This document shows positions 11,401 to 18,819 of a stretch of DNA of 64,000 nucleotides, in pieces. Made by a program: the position numbers and the translations under genes. The notes under the pieces are model-generated. The model saw only the letters and a program-made list of their open reading frames with translations, was not told the DNA's origin and did no database searches. The stretch is from Lasioglossum baleicum. Taxonomy: Eukaryota; Arthropoda; Insecta; Hymenoptera; Halictidae. The stretch lies in contig NC_134930.1 of NCBI RefSeq assembly GCF_051020765.1, forward strand, positions 3,968,001 to 4,032,000, given 5' to 3'. How positions within the stretch are numbered: the first letter of the stretch is position 1; every line of letters starts with the position of its first letter.

Positions 11401-13491
11401 ATAGCCCGCTAGACCTAAAAATTCGCGGACGTTCTTTGCGTTTTTCGGTCGAGGATAATTTTGGACCGCGTTAATTTTTTTAGGGCATGGCCGTACGCCA
11501 TCCTCGCTAATCTGGTGTCCTAGGTAAGCTACCTCTCTGTGCAAAAACCCGCATTTAGACGGTTGTAATTTCAAATTGGCGGCTCTCAATCGGCGAGCCA
11601 ATTTATCAAATTTCGCTTTGTGTTCTTCTAGGGAACGCGCGTATATGACTATATCGTCAAGATAAACGAAGAGTTCGTTACCCTGGAGACCGGTTAGGAT
11701 CGTATCCATTAGTCGCTGGAACGTAGCCGGCGCATTACGCAATCCGAACGGCATTCTATTATACTGGTAGTGTCCGAACGGAGTTGAGAAGGCGGTTTTT
11801 GCGGCGTCCTCCTTTTCCATGCCTATTTGGTGAAACCCGCTTGCCAGATCAAATACGCTAAAATATTTGGCACTACCCAGCTGATCTAAGATCTCGTTTA
11901 TGCTGGGCAGTGGATAAGCGTCTGCTATTGACTTCTCGTTTAAAGCGCGATAGTCAATTACCATTCTCCATTTCTTATTTCCTTCGGCATCCGCTTTCTT
12001 CGGTACGATCCACAAAGGGGAGTTATACGGTGAACTAGAGGGTGCGACTATATCATTTTGTAAGAGTTCACACATTTGTTTGTCGATCTCCTCTTTGTGA
12101 ATCGGCGGATACCGGTATTGCTTGGTATGTACGGGGATGTCGTCCGTCGTGGGGATTTTATGTGTTACAGCGTTAGTTTTCCCCAGACGATCCCCTTGAA
12201 GGTGGAAGAGATCATTATTCTCCTCCAATAAAGATTTGACATGGTCTATCTCGTCGTGATCGAGGTGATCCATGGGAATAGTTTCCATAAGCTCATTAAC
12301 GCGAGCATTACGGGACTTGGTAATGGAATGGACCCTTTTGGGTATGAATTCGAAGCCTTTCATAAGGGGTTTCGAGTATGAGTGATCGGGATGGTTACCG
12401 GAATTGCTTAGGAAATCGGGATGGCTACCGGAATCGTCGGGATGGTTACCGGAATTATTTAAAGAATCGGGATGGCTACCGGAATCGTCGGGATGGTTAC
12501 CGGAATTATTTAAAGAATCGGGATGGCTACCGGAATCGTCGGGATGGTTACCGGAATTATTTAAAGAATCGGGATGGCTACCGGAATCGTCGGGATGGTT
12601 ACCGGAATTAATAGAAGACGCGAGTTGATCGTTAACGATCGTCTCGTGCGCGCGGCACGCACGAGCATTGAATAAGTCCGAATTGACTTCGGCTTGAATA
12701 TTCGAAAAGGGAACCTCGATCTCTTCCACCTCCAACGTAGGCAGGGAGAAGGACGCCACTTCGGACGATGCGTTAAAGCATCGCAGGTATGCCTTTCCGT
12801 TACGGTTGGTGACTAAACAATCACCTAAGAACACATCGGGTTTTACATCTACTTTTCGCACATACCCTTCGCTTGGGCCCTTTACGTTGACGGCTATGCA
12901 GGCGGCGGTACGGCTTTCGATGGAATATTCCCGAGGATTCGAAAAGGGAATACGTAGGTTTTTATACTCTACGCATTCCTTCGCAAATGATATCTCTGCT
13001 CCCTCTCTGAAGAAGGGGGAGCCTAAGATACCATCTATATTAATTGGGAAACTGTCAGGCAGAACGTGTAGCGTGACTTTAATGGAATCTGCTAGCTCCG
13101 CATTGATATAACCGAGGGTCGCAATTTCTCCTTCTGTCACGCCATGGACGTGTATGACGCTGTCAGTTTTTAGATGAACGTCAGATTTGATACCAGACGC
13201 TCGGATTAAGTTGACCTCGGACCCGGTGTCCAAGAGGAACTCACACTCTTTTGAGAAGAGTGACGATCTTGCTTTTATTCGAGGGATAGGGGAGTCCGGC
13301 GCGAGATTTATTGCCGAGACTAATTTCGCGGATGGTCGTTCATTCTGCTGACCGTCCGGGTTATCTCTCCCATCTACTCGAATTTCATCTACTGCTGGTC
13401 GTTGCTGATGACGGCCAGCTGTGTTGCCTTTTGGCGATTCTCTTGGGATGCCTCCCGTCCTTTGGTCGCGTTTGTCGGGAGGCTTGATTCG
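8425..13491 (-). CDS. pol: Pol polyprotein, B copy 2 (protease-RT-RNase H-integrase)
   Basis: Open from the frameshift site (C of the heptamer at 13491) to the stop at 8425, about 1688 codons without interruption. Same domains as B3 (29624-34693): DTGSE protease, HPD repeats, RT with FDLASG and YLDD, RNase H, an acidic linker with 15 Glu (one fewer than B3), integrase HHCC and D-D35-E, GPH motif, Cys-rich tail and acidic end. Pol is intact although gag is broken by an A LTR, so this locus cannot make Gag-Pol from its own gag start. Confidence 0.93.
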   Translation of the reverse strand, partial: RIKPPDKRDQRTGGIPRESPKGNTAGRHQQRPAVDEIRVDGRDNPDGQQNERPSAKLVSAINLAPDSPIPRIKARSSLFSKECEFLLDTGSEVNLIRASGIKSDVHLKTDSVIHVHGVTEGEIATLGYINAELADSIKVTLHVLPDSFPINIDGILGSPFFREGAEISFAKECVEYKNLRIPFSNPREYSIESRTAACIAVNVKGPSEGYVRKVDVKPDVFLGDCLVTNRNGKAYLRCFNASSEVASFSLPTLEVEEIEVPFSNIQAEVNSDLFNARACRAHETIVNDQLASSINSGNHPDDSGSHPDSLNNSGNHPDDSGSHPDSLNNSGNHPDDSGSHPDSLNNSGNHPDDSGSHPDFLSNSGNHPDHSYSKPLMKGFEFIPKRVHSITKSRNARVNELMETIPMDHLDHDEIDHVKSLLEENNDLFHLQGDRLGKTNAVTHKIPTTDDIPVHTKQYRYPPIHKEEIDKQMCELLQNDIVAPSSSPYNSPLWIVPKKADAEGNKKWRMVIDYRALNEKSIADAYPLPSINEILDQLGSAKYFSVFDLASGFHQIGMEKEDAAKTAFSTPFGHYQYNRMPFGLRNAPATFQRLMDTILTGLQGNELFVYLDDIVIYARSLEEHKAKFDKLARRLRAANLKLQPSKCGFLHREVAYLGHQISEDGVRPCPKKINAVQNYPRPKNAKNVREFLGLAGYYRRFIDRFAHISKPLTQLLTKDTKFVWGSKQEEAFETLRQALCTEPVLQYPDFGKPFNVTCDASGYAIGAVLSQGDVGKDRPIAYASRILHGAELNYSTIEKECLAIIFAVQYFRPYIYGRKFLLITDHRPLVWMTSVKDPTSRLLRWRLKLAEFEYQVIYKPGRANSNADALSRNPVALPISWTDSEETTPPRTPLSSPGTPLFDARRRKKDRDDSILMPPPKSMPPKRRRSSAASSPGPSMGTPSHSDDPRAASPPLISIADQGLLRDLGVEETLSFSPIFPPSLTGPDVFDEREESIPSEEEEEEEEEEEEEEESNPTPRRRRIIHTRDRLIMRKDNLVCFITMDGRPIDLGAVDLYRQGKLAKSQDLLLHRARVTDHGKYKLIQIPIKQSPLHEVSADDLKECLRTLIDVVNELALESFSISKTFLDHLSREYVINLLTETFEDTPVQIFLCSNEVQIPAEDRRMEIITENHVSAYAGHKGITKTYKRIREKYWWNSLKKDVTNYVNNCLSCQRNKLTRVKTRLPMKLTDTPGRAFDKVSLDIVGPLPTTEDGNTYVMTMQDLLTKYSVAVPLKSTDSVSTANAFIDHLICRFGTPKAILTDQGTNFTSSLMKAIAKRFRITRLQTTAFHPQSNGSIERSHHVLTEYLKQYVNKNNWDKWINLAMFSYNTSVHEGTDFTPHELVFGSLARVPSSDSHLYAVENESYAGYLFDLQRKISETQSRARDNLVAAKQKSKTYYDRKINPVQFTVGEQVYLLKEPRKGKFDAQYTGPHEIIEMLDTNNVKLRIGNHFKIVHANKIKRLPGSPRQDTRQRNIVTANLISDPSKKDDSEPRVQPEESVYETLHSSSDQAPSHIADPIAIHDRKMCGPMGGRRPTVLKAHRYMRRYNNTICYNGIVRVACNGKLLCRNCSQYTRIVRVERWEHQRMYNIPNRCEYCGIRLCTETPVLECIPCGQILSARWIAQRDDPDWISDSSSDDTDSDDGDI
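12385..12609 (-). repeat. Coding tandem repeats in the tether (B2)
   Basis: Four 51-bp units encoding NSGNHPDDSGSHPDSLN-like peptides plus a partial fifth, between protease and RT. Confidence 0.9.
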
Positions 13492-14299
13492 TTTCCCGAC
13501 TCATTTCTACTGTAATATTCGCGGCGGCGACATTCGTGTATGTCATGTCCCGTGCGCTTACAATATTTACAATACTTTTGATTCTCCGTAGGAAAGCGAT
13601 CGCGACCTGGGGACTGGGAAGCGCGATCTTCGCGTTTATACGTTTCGCGCTGATTTGATTGCGACGGTTCGTGACGTCGCGGAGGAGGAGAGCGATACGC
13701 GTCTCTGTTATCGGGTTTCCTGTCTCGCCAGGATTCACGAGGTGAAAAGGAAGGTCGTTGATCTTTCCTTTCCGAAGATCTGTTGCGCTGCTCTGGCGCA
13801 TTCCTATCATAAGCAGAGTTGCTTGATCGCTCTGGTGTGCGATTACGAGAGTCGGAGAATGCAACGCGGCGTCCGTCGTCGCGATAACGAACACGGTCAA
13901 GCTCGTACTGTTTGTACGCGGTTACTGCTTCGTCGAATATTTTCTGTAATTCGAGTGACGCGCAGAGCCTGACCTCGGCTCGAAGCGCTGGGATAAGACC
14001 ACGCATGAAACAATCAATTGTGAATTTATCAATCTCGTCTAGATTGGGGACCCCGCGGCCTGAATCTATGATCGCCGTTCTAAGGTCCTTTACTCGCGTA
14101 ATATAATTCAACACGTGCTCGGACTGTCCCTGGTGTATCGAAGCTAATTCTCCGCGATACTGATCGATGAATTTATATGGGCCTAGTACATCTTTCAGGC
14201 GGTTGCACAATTCAGAGATTGTGTTAATATTTACGTCTTCAATCGCGGCGTATGCCTGTCCTCTAAGCTTATTGCATACTAATCTAGTGAGGGTACGCT
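13389..14299 (-). pseudogene. gag of B copy 2, C-terminal part
   Basis: Codons about 134-435 of the B Gag, ending at the TAG at 13389. It keeps the capsid-like region, the Arg-rich stretch and the CCHC knuckle. The N-terminal part continues beyond a solo A LTR inserted at 14300; the bases AGCG of gag are duplicated on both sides (plus strand CGCT 14296-14299 and 16595-16598). The gene is therefore broken. Confidence 0.92.
13450..13497 (-). promoter_or_regulatory. -1 frameshift signal (B2 gag-pol)
   Basis: Heptamer G GGA AAC (minus strand 13497-13491), 7-base spacer, then an 8-bp perfect stem GCCTCCCG/CGGGAGGC with an 18-base loop. Same layout as in B3. Confidence 0.8.
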
Positions 14300-14598
14300 T
14301 GTCACGTCCGTCACTGTGTTTTTGTTACAGGTACCAGGAGAGAGAAAAGAGAACAGTGACAGACGGACGGTTGAGATATGAAGATTAAAATGAGGAGTGG
14401 TCTTTCGTGCCGAGACAGCCGCGGGCTGTCATATGCACTAGGACAACCGATATTGCTATGGATGCAGTCAAGAAGAGAACGTCCGACGCGGTTACAAGAA
14501 GTGTCCCGACAAGAATCACGCGCGAGATGATGCAACGAAAACGGTGAGTTTACAGGATTCAGCAATTATACAAGACATTATACGACTCACCGCAATGC

Positions 14599-15310
14599 TG
14601 TATTAACGCCTAATAATATTGTTGCAGCAGGAACTGGCGGAACTGGCAGTAGGTGTCGTACATCGGATCTTCTATACAGATGTCCTCGAGGTGGGGAAGA
14701 TCTGGCAGAGTTGCTGCTGCTCGGTTCGGGACGACATTAGTGGCCTTGGATGCTGGCCGCAAGACGACACGTTGATGAGTTGGCAGAGGGACGTCACTGA
14801 TGATTCGGCAACGGACCTTGGGAACGATGATCGTGTCTCGGCTGTCGTCGTCGTCGGCTATGTCGATCACCTCTGGACGATCGACCGGATGCAGAACTGG
14901 CGTCGGAGCTCGCGAGAGGTCCGCGTGGTTGACCTCTTTAGGAAGGCGCAATGTTGTATTAACGCCTAATAATATTGTTGCAGCAGGAACTGGCGGTACT
15001 GGCAGTAGGTGTCGTACATCGGGTCTTCTATACAGATGTCCTCGAGGTGGGGAAGATCTGGCAGAGTTGCTGCTGCTCGGTTCGGGACGACATTAGTGGC
15101 CTTGGATGCTGGCCGCAAGACGACACGTTGATGAGCTGGCAGAGGAACGTCACGGATGATTCGGCAACGGACCCTGGGAACGATGATCGTGTCTCGGCTG
15201 TCGTCGTCGTCGGCTATGTCGATTACCTCAGGACGATCGACCGGATGTAGAACTGGCGTCGGAGCTCGCGAGAGGTCCGCGTGGTTGACCCCTTTAGGAG
15301 GATTGCAAGG
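14599..15310 (-). repeat. 356-bp tandem duplication inside the solo LTR
   Basis: The block starting TGTATTAACGCC at 14599 recurs at 14955. Each unit carries the C-terminal two thirds of the LTR ORF. The two units have diverged slightly, for example AACTGGCGG versus CTGGCGGTACTGG contexts, so the duplication is not brand new. Confidence 0.8.
14610..14951 (-). pseudogene. Partial duplicate of the LTR 172-aa ORF
   Basis: C-terminal 106 or so codons of the LTR ORF in the extra duplicated unit, with an unrelated few codons at its start. It keeps the VIDI-acidic motif, but the basic N-terminus is missing. Confidence 0.6.
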
Positions 15311-15484
15311 GCAACCGTATACAGAAACGTAATCGGACGCGTCACACGGAATGTGCTCGGTGGTTCCCAGAAGTTCTGTCCACTCGGTAGTGGCAATGAT
15401 TTGATCGAGCACCGCTTTATTTCTTAACGCGCGTCTCAATTTAGCAAGTTGATACTTGCGTCCCGCTCGACGTGGGCGTCGCAT
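14966..15484 (-). CDS. LTR-encoded 172-aa ORF (solo LTR)
   Basis: Full-length copy. Compared with the common version it has Glu65 to Gly and Cys84 to Arg. It carries the synonymous CTG to CTA change (Leu79) that puts a stop into the overlapping antisense frame. It remains open even though this LTR no longer belongs to a complete element. Function unknown; description at 17878-18396. Confidence 0.45.
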   Translation of the reverse strand: MRRPRRAGRKYQLAKLRRALRNKAVLDQIIATTEWTELLGTTEHIPCDASDYVSVYGCPCNPPKGVNHADLSRAPTPVLHPVDRPEVIDIADDDDSRDTIIVPRVRCRIIRDVPLPAHQRVVLRPASKATNVVPNRAAATLPDLPHLEDICIEDPMYDTYCQYRQFLLQQYY

Positions 15485-16315
15485 GGGTAAGGAATAGTAA
15501 TGATGGAATATTAATAATATAATGAAAATGAACTTCCATTTGTTGTTAACCTTTTAGGTAGTTAACTCGCTTCACGTCTATAGTGGCGGCTCAGCGTTTC
15601 CACTGCGCTCTTTAGACCAATTCTAGACGTGGCACGAGAACTTCTCTATGACTCGCTTCAAATTCCTTATTGGCGGCTCAGCGTTTCCACTGCGCACTTT
15701 AGACCAAGTCCGGATATGTCACGAGTTTAATGTATTCGATGCAAGAACTGAATTGGAAGATGGTGTTGAACTAACACAAGAATAACAAGATCGAAGCACT
15801 GGTATAACAACGATATATTAAATAAGAACTGGTAAGTACACTGGTATACAATATGTAAGTAATATTATAATAGGAGTAGTAATTGGATTAATGAATAATG
15901 GATATAGTAATATGTTGTAGGAATAATGTATGAGTTGAGTTGAGTTGAGTTAGAATTGGAATTGGAATTGGAATTAGGAGTGAAGGATCGACACACTTCA
16001 CTTTCGCGGAGCTAGACTGAACACGTCTGCTCTTGAAGCCGGACTGGCGGCTGAGGCCAGGTAGGCACGTCTGTGCGAGTCGCTGGCTGAAGGCGGACTG
16101 ATGCAAGCGTTCGCTCTGCCTTGCCTCCTTCGGTCGGAGTGGGGATAGCTGACGCTGCAGTCTCTTTGTTCTTCAGTCGTCGGAGTGGGAGAACTGCTGA
16201 CGCAGCAGCGTCTTTGCTCCCGGGGACTGCACGTGCATTTCTGCTGACACTGCAGTCTCGTGGCTGTCCTATTGCCCTCTACGAGCGTGGGACTGCTGAT
16301 GCAGCAGTCTTTGGA

Positions 16316-16350
16316 CTTCTCGACGTTTCTAGAAGCTTCTAGATGCTTCC
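16316..16350 (-). promoter_or_regulatory. Heat-shock-element array (solo LTR)
   Basis: Same seven-pentamer array as at 16976-17010, in reverse orientation. Confidence 0.6.
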
Positions 16351-16594
16351 AGAGTGATGCAATACTTTATTGCATTATGTGTCGTGGTGATGGGTTGAAA
16401 CTGAGGTAAGGTGTTGATCAAGGTGAAGTTATGGTGATGGGTAGAGGCGGAGATAAGGATTAGAACAATAGAATATATGAGATCTTAATATTATGCTCTT
16501 ATGTCTAGGGGACGGTGTGTGGATCTTATGTAGATCAGACCTTGTATACATAGTGTGTGTACAAGGCCAACGTCGTACATCGGACGACGTAACA

Positions 16595-16732
16595 CGCTCA
16601 GCTGTGGCTGGAACAGCTTCCAAGGCTCGCTTGCACGCGCGAACGAATTGTAGCACGGTTATGGAGGTGCCGTCAAAGGTAGGCACAAGTTCAACCGCTT
16701 GTTTAACGGTGAAATTCGAAGAATCGTGCATT
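16595..16732 (-). pseudogene. gag of B copy 2, internal N-terminal part
   Basis: 138 bp continuing the B2 gag from the TSD at 16595 to the point where the A3 5' LTR starts. It covers codons about 89-134 (MHDSSNFTVKQAVELVPTF onward). Codons 1-88 are absent here. Confidence 0.9.
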
Positions 16733-16736
16733 TGTT

Positions 16737-16787
16737 ACGTCGTCCGATGTACGACGTTGGCCTTGTACACACACTATGTATACAAGG
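16737..16787 (+). promoter_or_regulatory. Paired inverted repeats at the LTR terminus
   Basis: ACGTCGT/ACGACGT (16737-16743, 16751-16757) and CCTTGTA/TACAAGG (16761-16767, 16781-16787), both perfect. They lie within 55 bp of the LTR end and could bind integrase or a host factor; role not shown. Confidence 0.5.
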
Positions 16788-16975
16788 TCTGATCTGCATA
16801 AGATCCACACACCGTCCCCTAGACATAAGAGCATAGTATTAAGATCTCATTATTCTATTATTCTAATCCTTATCTCCGTCTCTACCCATCACCATAACTT
16901 CTCCTTGATCAACACCTTACCTCAGTTTCAACCCATCACCACGACACATAATGCAATAAAGTATTGCATCACTCT

Positions 16976-17010
16976 GGAAGCATCTAGAAGCTTCTAGAAA
17001 CGTCGAGAAG
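16976..17010 (+). promoter_or_regulatory. Heat-shock-element array (seven contiguous pentamers)
   Basis: Seven head-to-tail 5-bp units alternating nGAAn and nTTCn. Five are perfect, including a perfect three-unit core AGAAG CTTCT AGAAA (16986-17000). Two flanking nTTCn units have one mismatch (CATCT, CGTCG). This is the textbook binding pattern of trimeric HSF. It recurs in every LTR here that includes this part. Confidence 0.65.
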
Positions 17011-17020
17011 TCCAAAGACT

Positions 17021-17176
17021 GCTGCATCAGCAGTCCCACGCTCGTAGAGGGCAATAGGACAGCCACGAGACTGCAGCGTCAGCAGAAATGCACGTGCAGT
17101 CCCCGGGAGCAAAGACGCTGCTGCGTCAGCGGTTCTCCCACTCTGACGACTGAAGAACAAAGAGACTGCAGCGTCA
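17021..17176 (+). promoter_or_regulatory. ARE/MARE-like motif cluster
   Basis: Reverse-strand TGACnnnGC matches at 17073-17081, 17120-17128 and 17168-17176, plus TGATnnnGC at 17021-17029. The site at 17073 extends to TGCTGACGCTGCA, 11 of 13 to the Maf palindrome. These are consensus sites for CncC/Nrf2-small-Maf oxidative-stress factors. Binding is inferred. Confidence 0.45.
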
Positions 17177-17377
17177 GCCATCCCCACTCCGACCGAAGGA
17201 GGCAGGGCAGAGCGGACGCTTGCATCAGTCCGCCTCCATCTCGCGACTCGAGCAGTCCGCCTTCAGCCAGCGACTCGCACAGACGTGCCTACCTGGCCTC
17301 AGCCGCCAGTCCGGCTTCAAGAGCAGACGTGTTCAGTCTAGCTCCGCGAAAGTGAAGTGTGTCGATCCTTCACTCCT

Positions 17378-17417
17378 AATTCCAATTCCAATTCCAACTC
17401 TAACTCAACTCAACTCA
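17378..17417 (+). repeat. Simple repeat (ATTCCA)n-(CTCAA)n
   Basis: Short imperfect hexamer and pentamer runs, present in all A LTRs with small length differences. Confidence 0.8.
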
Positions 17418-17656
17418 AGTCCTAATTCTCATACGTTATTCCTACAACATATTACTATATCCATTATTCATTAATCCAATTACTACTCCTATTATAATAC
17501 TACTTACATATTGTATACCAGTGTACTTACCAGTTCTTATTTAATATATCGTTGTTATACCAGTGCTTCGATCTTGTTATTCTTGTGTTAGTTCAACACC
17601 ATCTTCCAATTCAGTTCTTGCATCGAATATATTAAACTCGTGACATATCCGGACTT

Positions 17657-17778
17657 GGTCTAAAGTGCGCAGTGGAAACGCTGAGCCGCCAATAAGGAAT
17701 TTGAAGCGAGTCATAGAGAAGTTCTCGTGCCACGTCTAGAATTGGTCTAAAGAGCGCAGTGGAAACGCTGAGCCGCCA
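17657..17778 (+). repeat. Duplicated leader hairpin motif with GAAA tetraloop
   Basis: A 35-bp motif starting GGTCTAAAG occurs at 17657 and again at 17744. Each contains CAGTG-GAAA-CGCTG, a 5-bp stem (one G-U pair) closed by a GNRA tetraloop (17670-17683, 17757-17770). Both are kept in all LTRs covering this part. Confidence 0.6.
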
Positions 17779-17877
17779 CTATAGACGTGAAGCGAGTTAA
17801 CTACCTAAAAGGTTAACAACAAATGGAAGTTCATTTTTATTATATTATTATTATTCCATCATTACTATTCCTTACCC

Positions 17878-18396
17878 ATGCGACGCCCACGTCGAGCGGG
17901 ACGCAAGTATCAACTTGCTAAATTGAGACGCGCGTTGAGAAATAAAGCGGTGCTCGATCAAATCATTGCCACAACCGAGTGGACCGAACTTCTGGGAACC
18001 ATCGAGCACATTCCGTGTGACGCGTCCGATTACGTTTCTGTATACGGTTGCCCCTGCAACCCTCCTAAAGAGGTCAACCACGCGGACCTCTCGCGAGCTC
18101 CGACGCCAGTTCTACATCCGGTCGATTGTCCTGAGGTAATCGACATAGCCGACGACGACGACAGCCGAGACACGATCATCGTTCCCAGGGTCCGTTGCCG
18201 AATCATCCGTGACGTTCCTCTGCCAGCTCATCAACGTGTCGTCTTGCGGCCAGCATCCAAGGCCACTAATGTCGTCCCGAACCGAGCAGCAGCAACTCTG
18301 CCAGATCTTCCCCACCTCGAGGACATCTGTATAGAAGACCCGATGTACGACACCTACTGCCAGTACCGCCAGTTCCTGCTGCAACAATATTATTAG
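17878..18396 (+). CDS. LTR-encoded 172-aa ORF (reference description)
   Basis: ORF wholly inside the A LTR, ATG to TAG; I do not recognise a family. Residues 1-23 are strongly basic (RRPRRAGRK, then KLRRALRNK), like a nuclear-localisation or RNA-binding segment. Residues 87-95 read VIDI then A and four Asp, close to the SUMO-interacting-motif consensus. The C-terminus is Tyr/Gln-rich (YCQYRQFLLQQYY). Cysteines at 47, 58, 60, 107, 151 and 161 are conserved. No signal peptide or membrane segment. This copy has Ile at 42. All ten full LTR copies in the window keep the frame open while an overlapping antisense frame is broken in four. Could be a regulatory protein made from the LTR, or a leader ORF; untested. 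Confidence 0.5.
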   Translation: MRRPRRAGRKYQLAKLRRALRNKAVLDQIIATTEWTELLGTIEHIPCDASDYVSVYGCPCNPPKEVNHADLSRAPTPVLHPVDCPEVIDIADDDDSRDTIIVPRVRCRIIRDVPLPAHQRVVLRPASKATNVVPNRAAATLPDLPHLEDICIEDPMYDTYCQYRQFLLQQYY

Positions 18397-18710
18397 GCGT
18401 TAATACAGCATTGCGGTGAGTCGTATAATGTCTTGTATAATTGCCGAATCCTGTAAACTCACCGTTCTCGTTGCATCATCTCGCGCGTGATTCTTGTCGG
18501 GACACTTCTTGTAACCGCGTCGGACGTTCTCTTCTTGACTGCATCCATAGCAATATCGGTTGTCCTAGTGCATATGACAGCCCGCGGCTGTCTCGGCACG
18601 AAAGACCACTCCTCATTTTAATCTTCATATCTCAACCGTCCGTCTGTCACTGTTCTCTTTTCTCTCTCCTGGTACCTGTAACAAAAACACAGTGACGGAC
18701 GTGACAAATT

Positions 18711-18727
18711 TGGCGCAGTCGGTAGGA
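18711..18727 (+). other. Primer-binding site, tRNA-Ser (A3)
   Basis: TGGCGCAGTCGGTAGGA four bases after the LTR end. Confidence 0.88.
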
Positions 18728-18819
18728 CATCGAAGTGGTCGCCGATATTTGCATTAATAAGCCCCGACGCGTGTCAGTACGAAGTTCACATTTCTTAAAT
18801 CCCATTTATATCTTTCAAA

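Larger units (their letters stand above)
14300..16594 (-). repeat. Solo A LTR in B2 gag (TSD CGCT)
   Basis: Complete A LTR on the minus strand from TGTCACG at 14300 to GTAACA at 16594, flanked by CGCT on both sides. A solo LTR arises by recombination between the two LTRs of a full insertion. At 2295 bp it is longer than other copies because a 356-bp segment covering the end of the 172-codon ORF is tandemly duplicated. Confidence 0.93.
6460..16732 (-). mobile_element. B-family element, copy 2 (3' LTR, pol, gag; 5' end missing)
   Basis: Read on the minus strand: gag from codon about 89, intact pol, 3' UTR, polypurine tract and 3' LTR. The gag is split by a solo A LTR (14300-16594, TSD CGCT) and cut at 16732 by the A3 LTR. 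It sits in A1 pol at ...GATAT, so its TSD should be ATAT, but the other side is not in the window. Confidence 0.92.
16733..18706 (+). repeat. 5' LTR of A3 (reference A LTR, 1974 bp)
   Basis: Bounded by TGTTACGTCG and GACGTGACA. In order it holds two short inverted repeats (16737-16757, 16761-16787), an AATAAA (16955-16960), the heat-shock array, ARE-like motifs, a TTCCAA/CTCAA simple repeat, a possible initiator TCAGTT (17611), two leader hairpins, the 172-codon ORF and a pyrimidine-rich 3' end. U3/R/U5 borders cannot be fixed from sequence alone. A start near 17611 would put the stress motifs in U3 and the ORF in the transcript. Confidence 0.92.

Noticed and set aside
12385..12609. Regularly spaced short repeats resembling a CRISPR array
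   Set aside because: Units are contiguous, in frame and encode a peptide repeat; no spacers, and the genome is eukaryotic.
16429..16731. 100-aa ORF joining LTR and gag sequence
   Set aside because: Starts at an internal Met of B2 gag and runs into the A LTR, a chance fusion made by the insertion at 16594.
18711..18727. tRNA-like sequence (GCGCAGTCGGTAGGA)
   Set aside because: It is the primer-binding site complementary to the tRNA-Ser 3' end. No cloverleaf follows, so it is not a tRNA gene.
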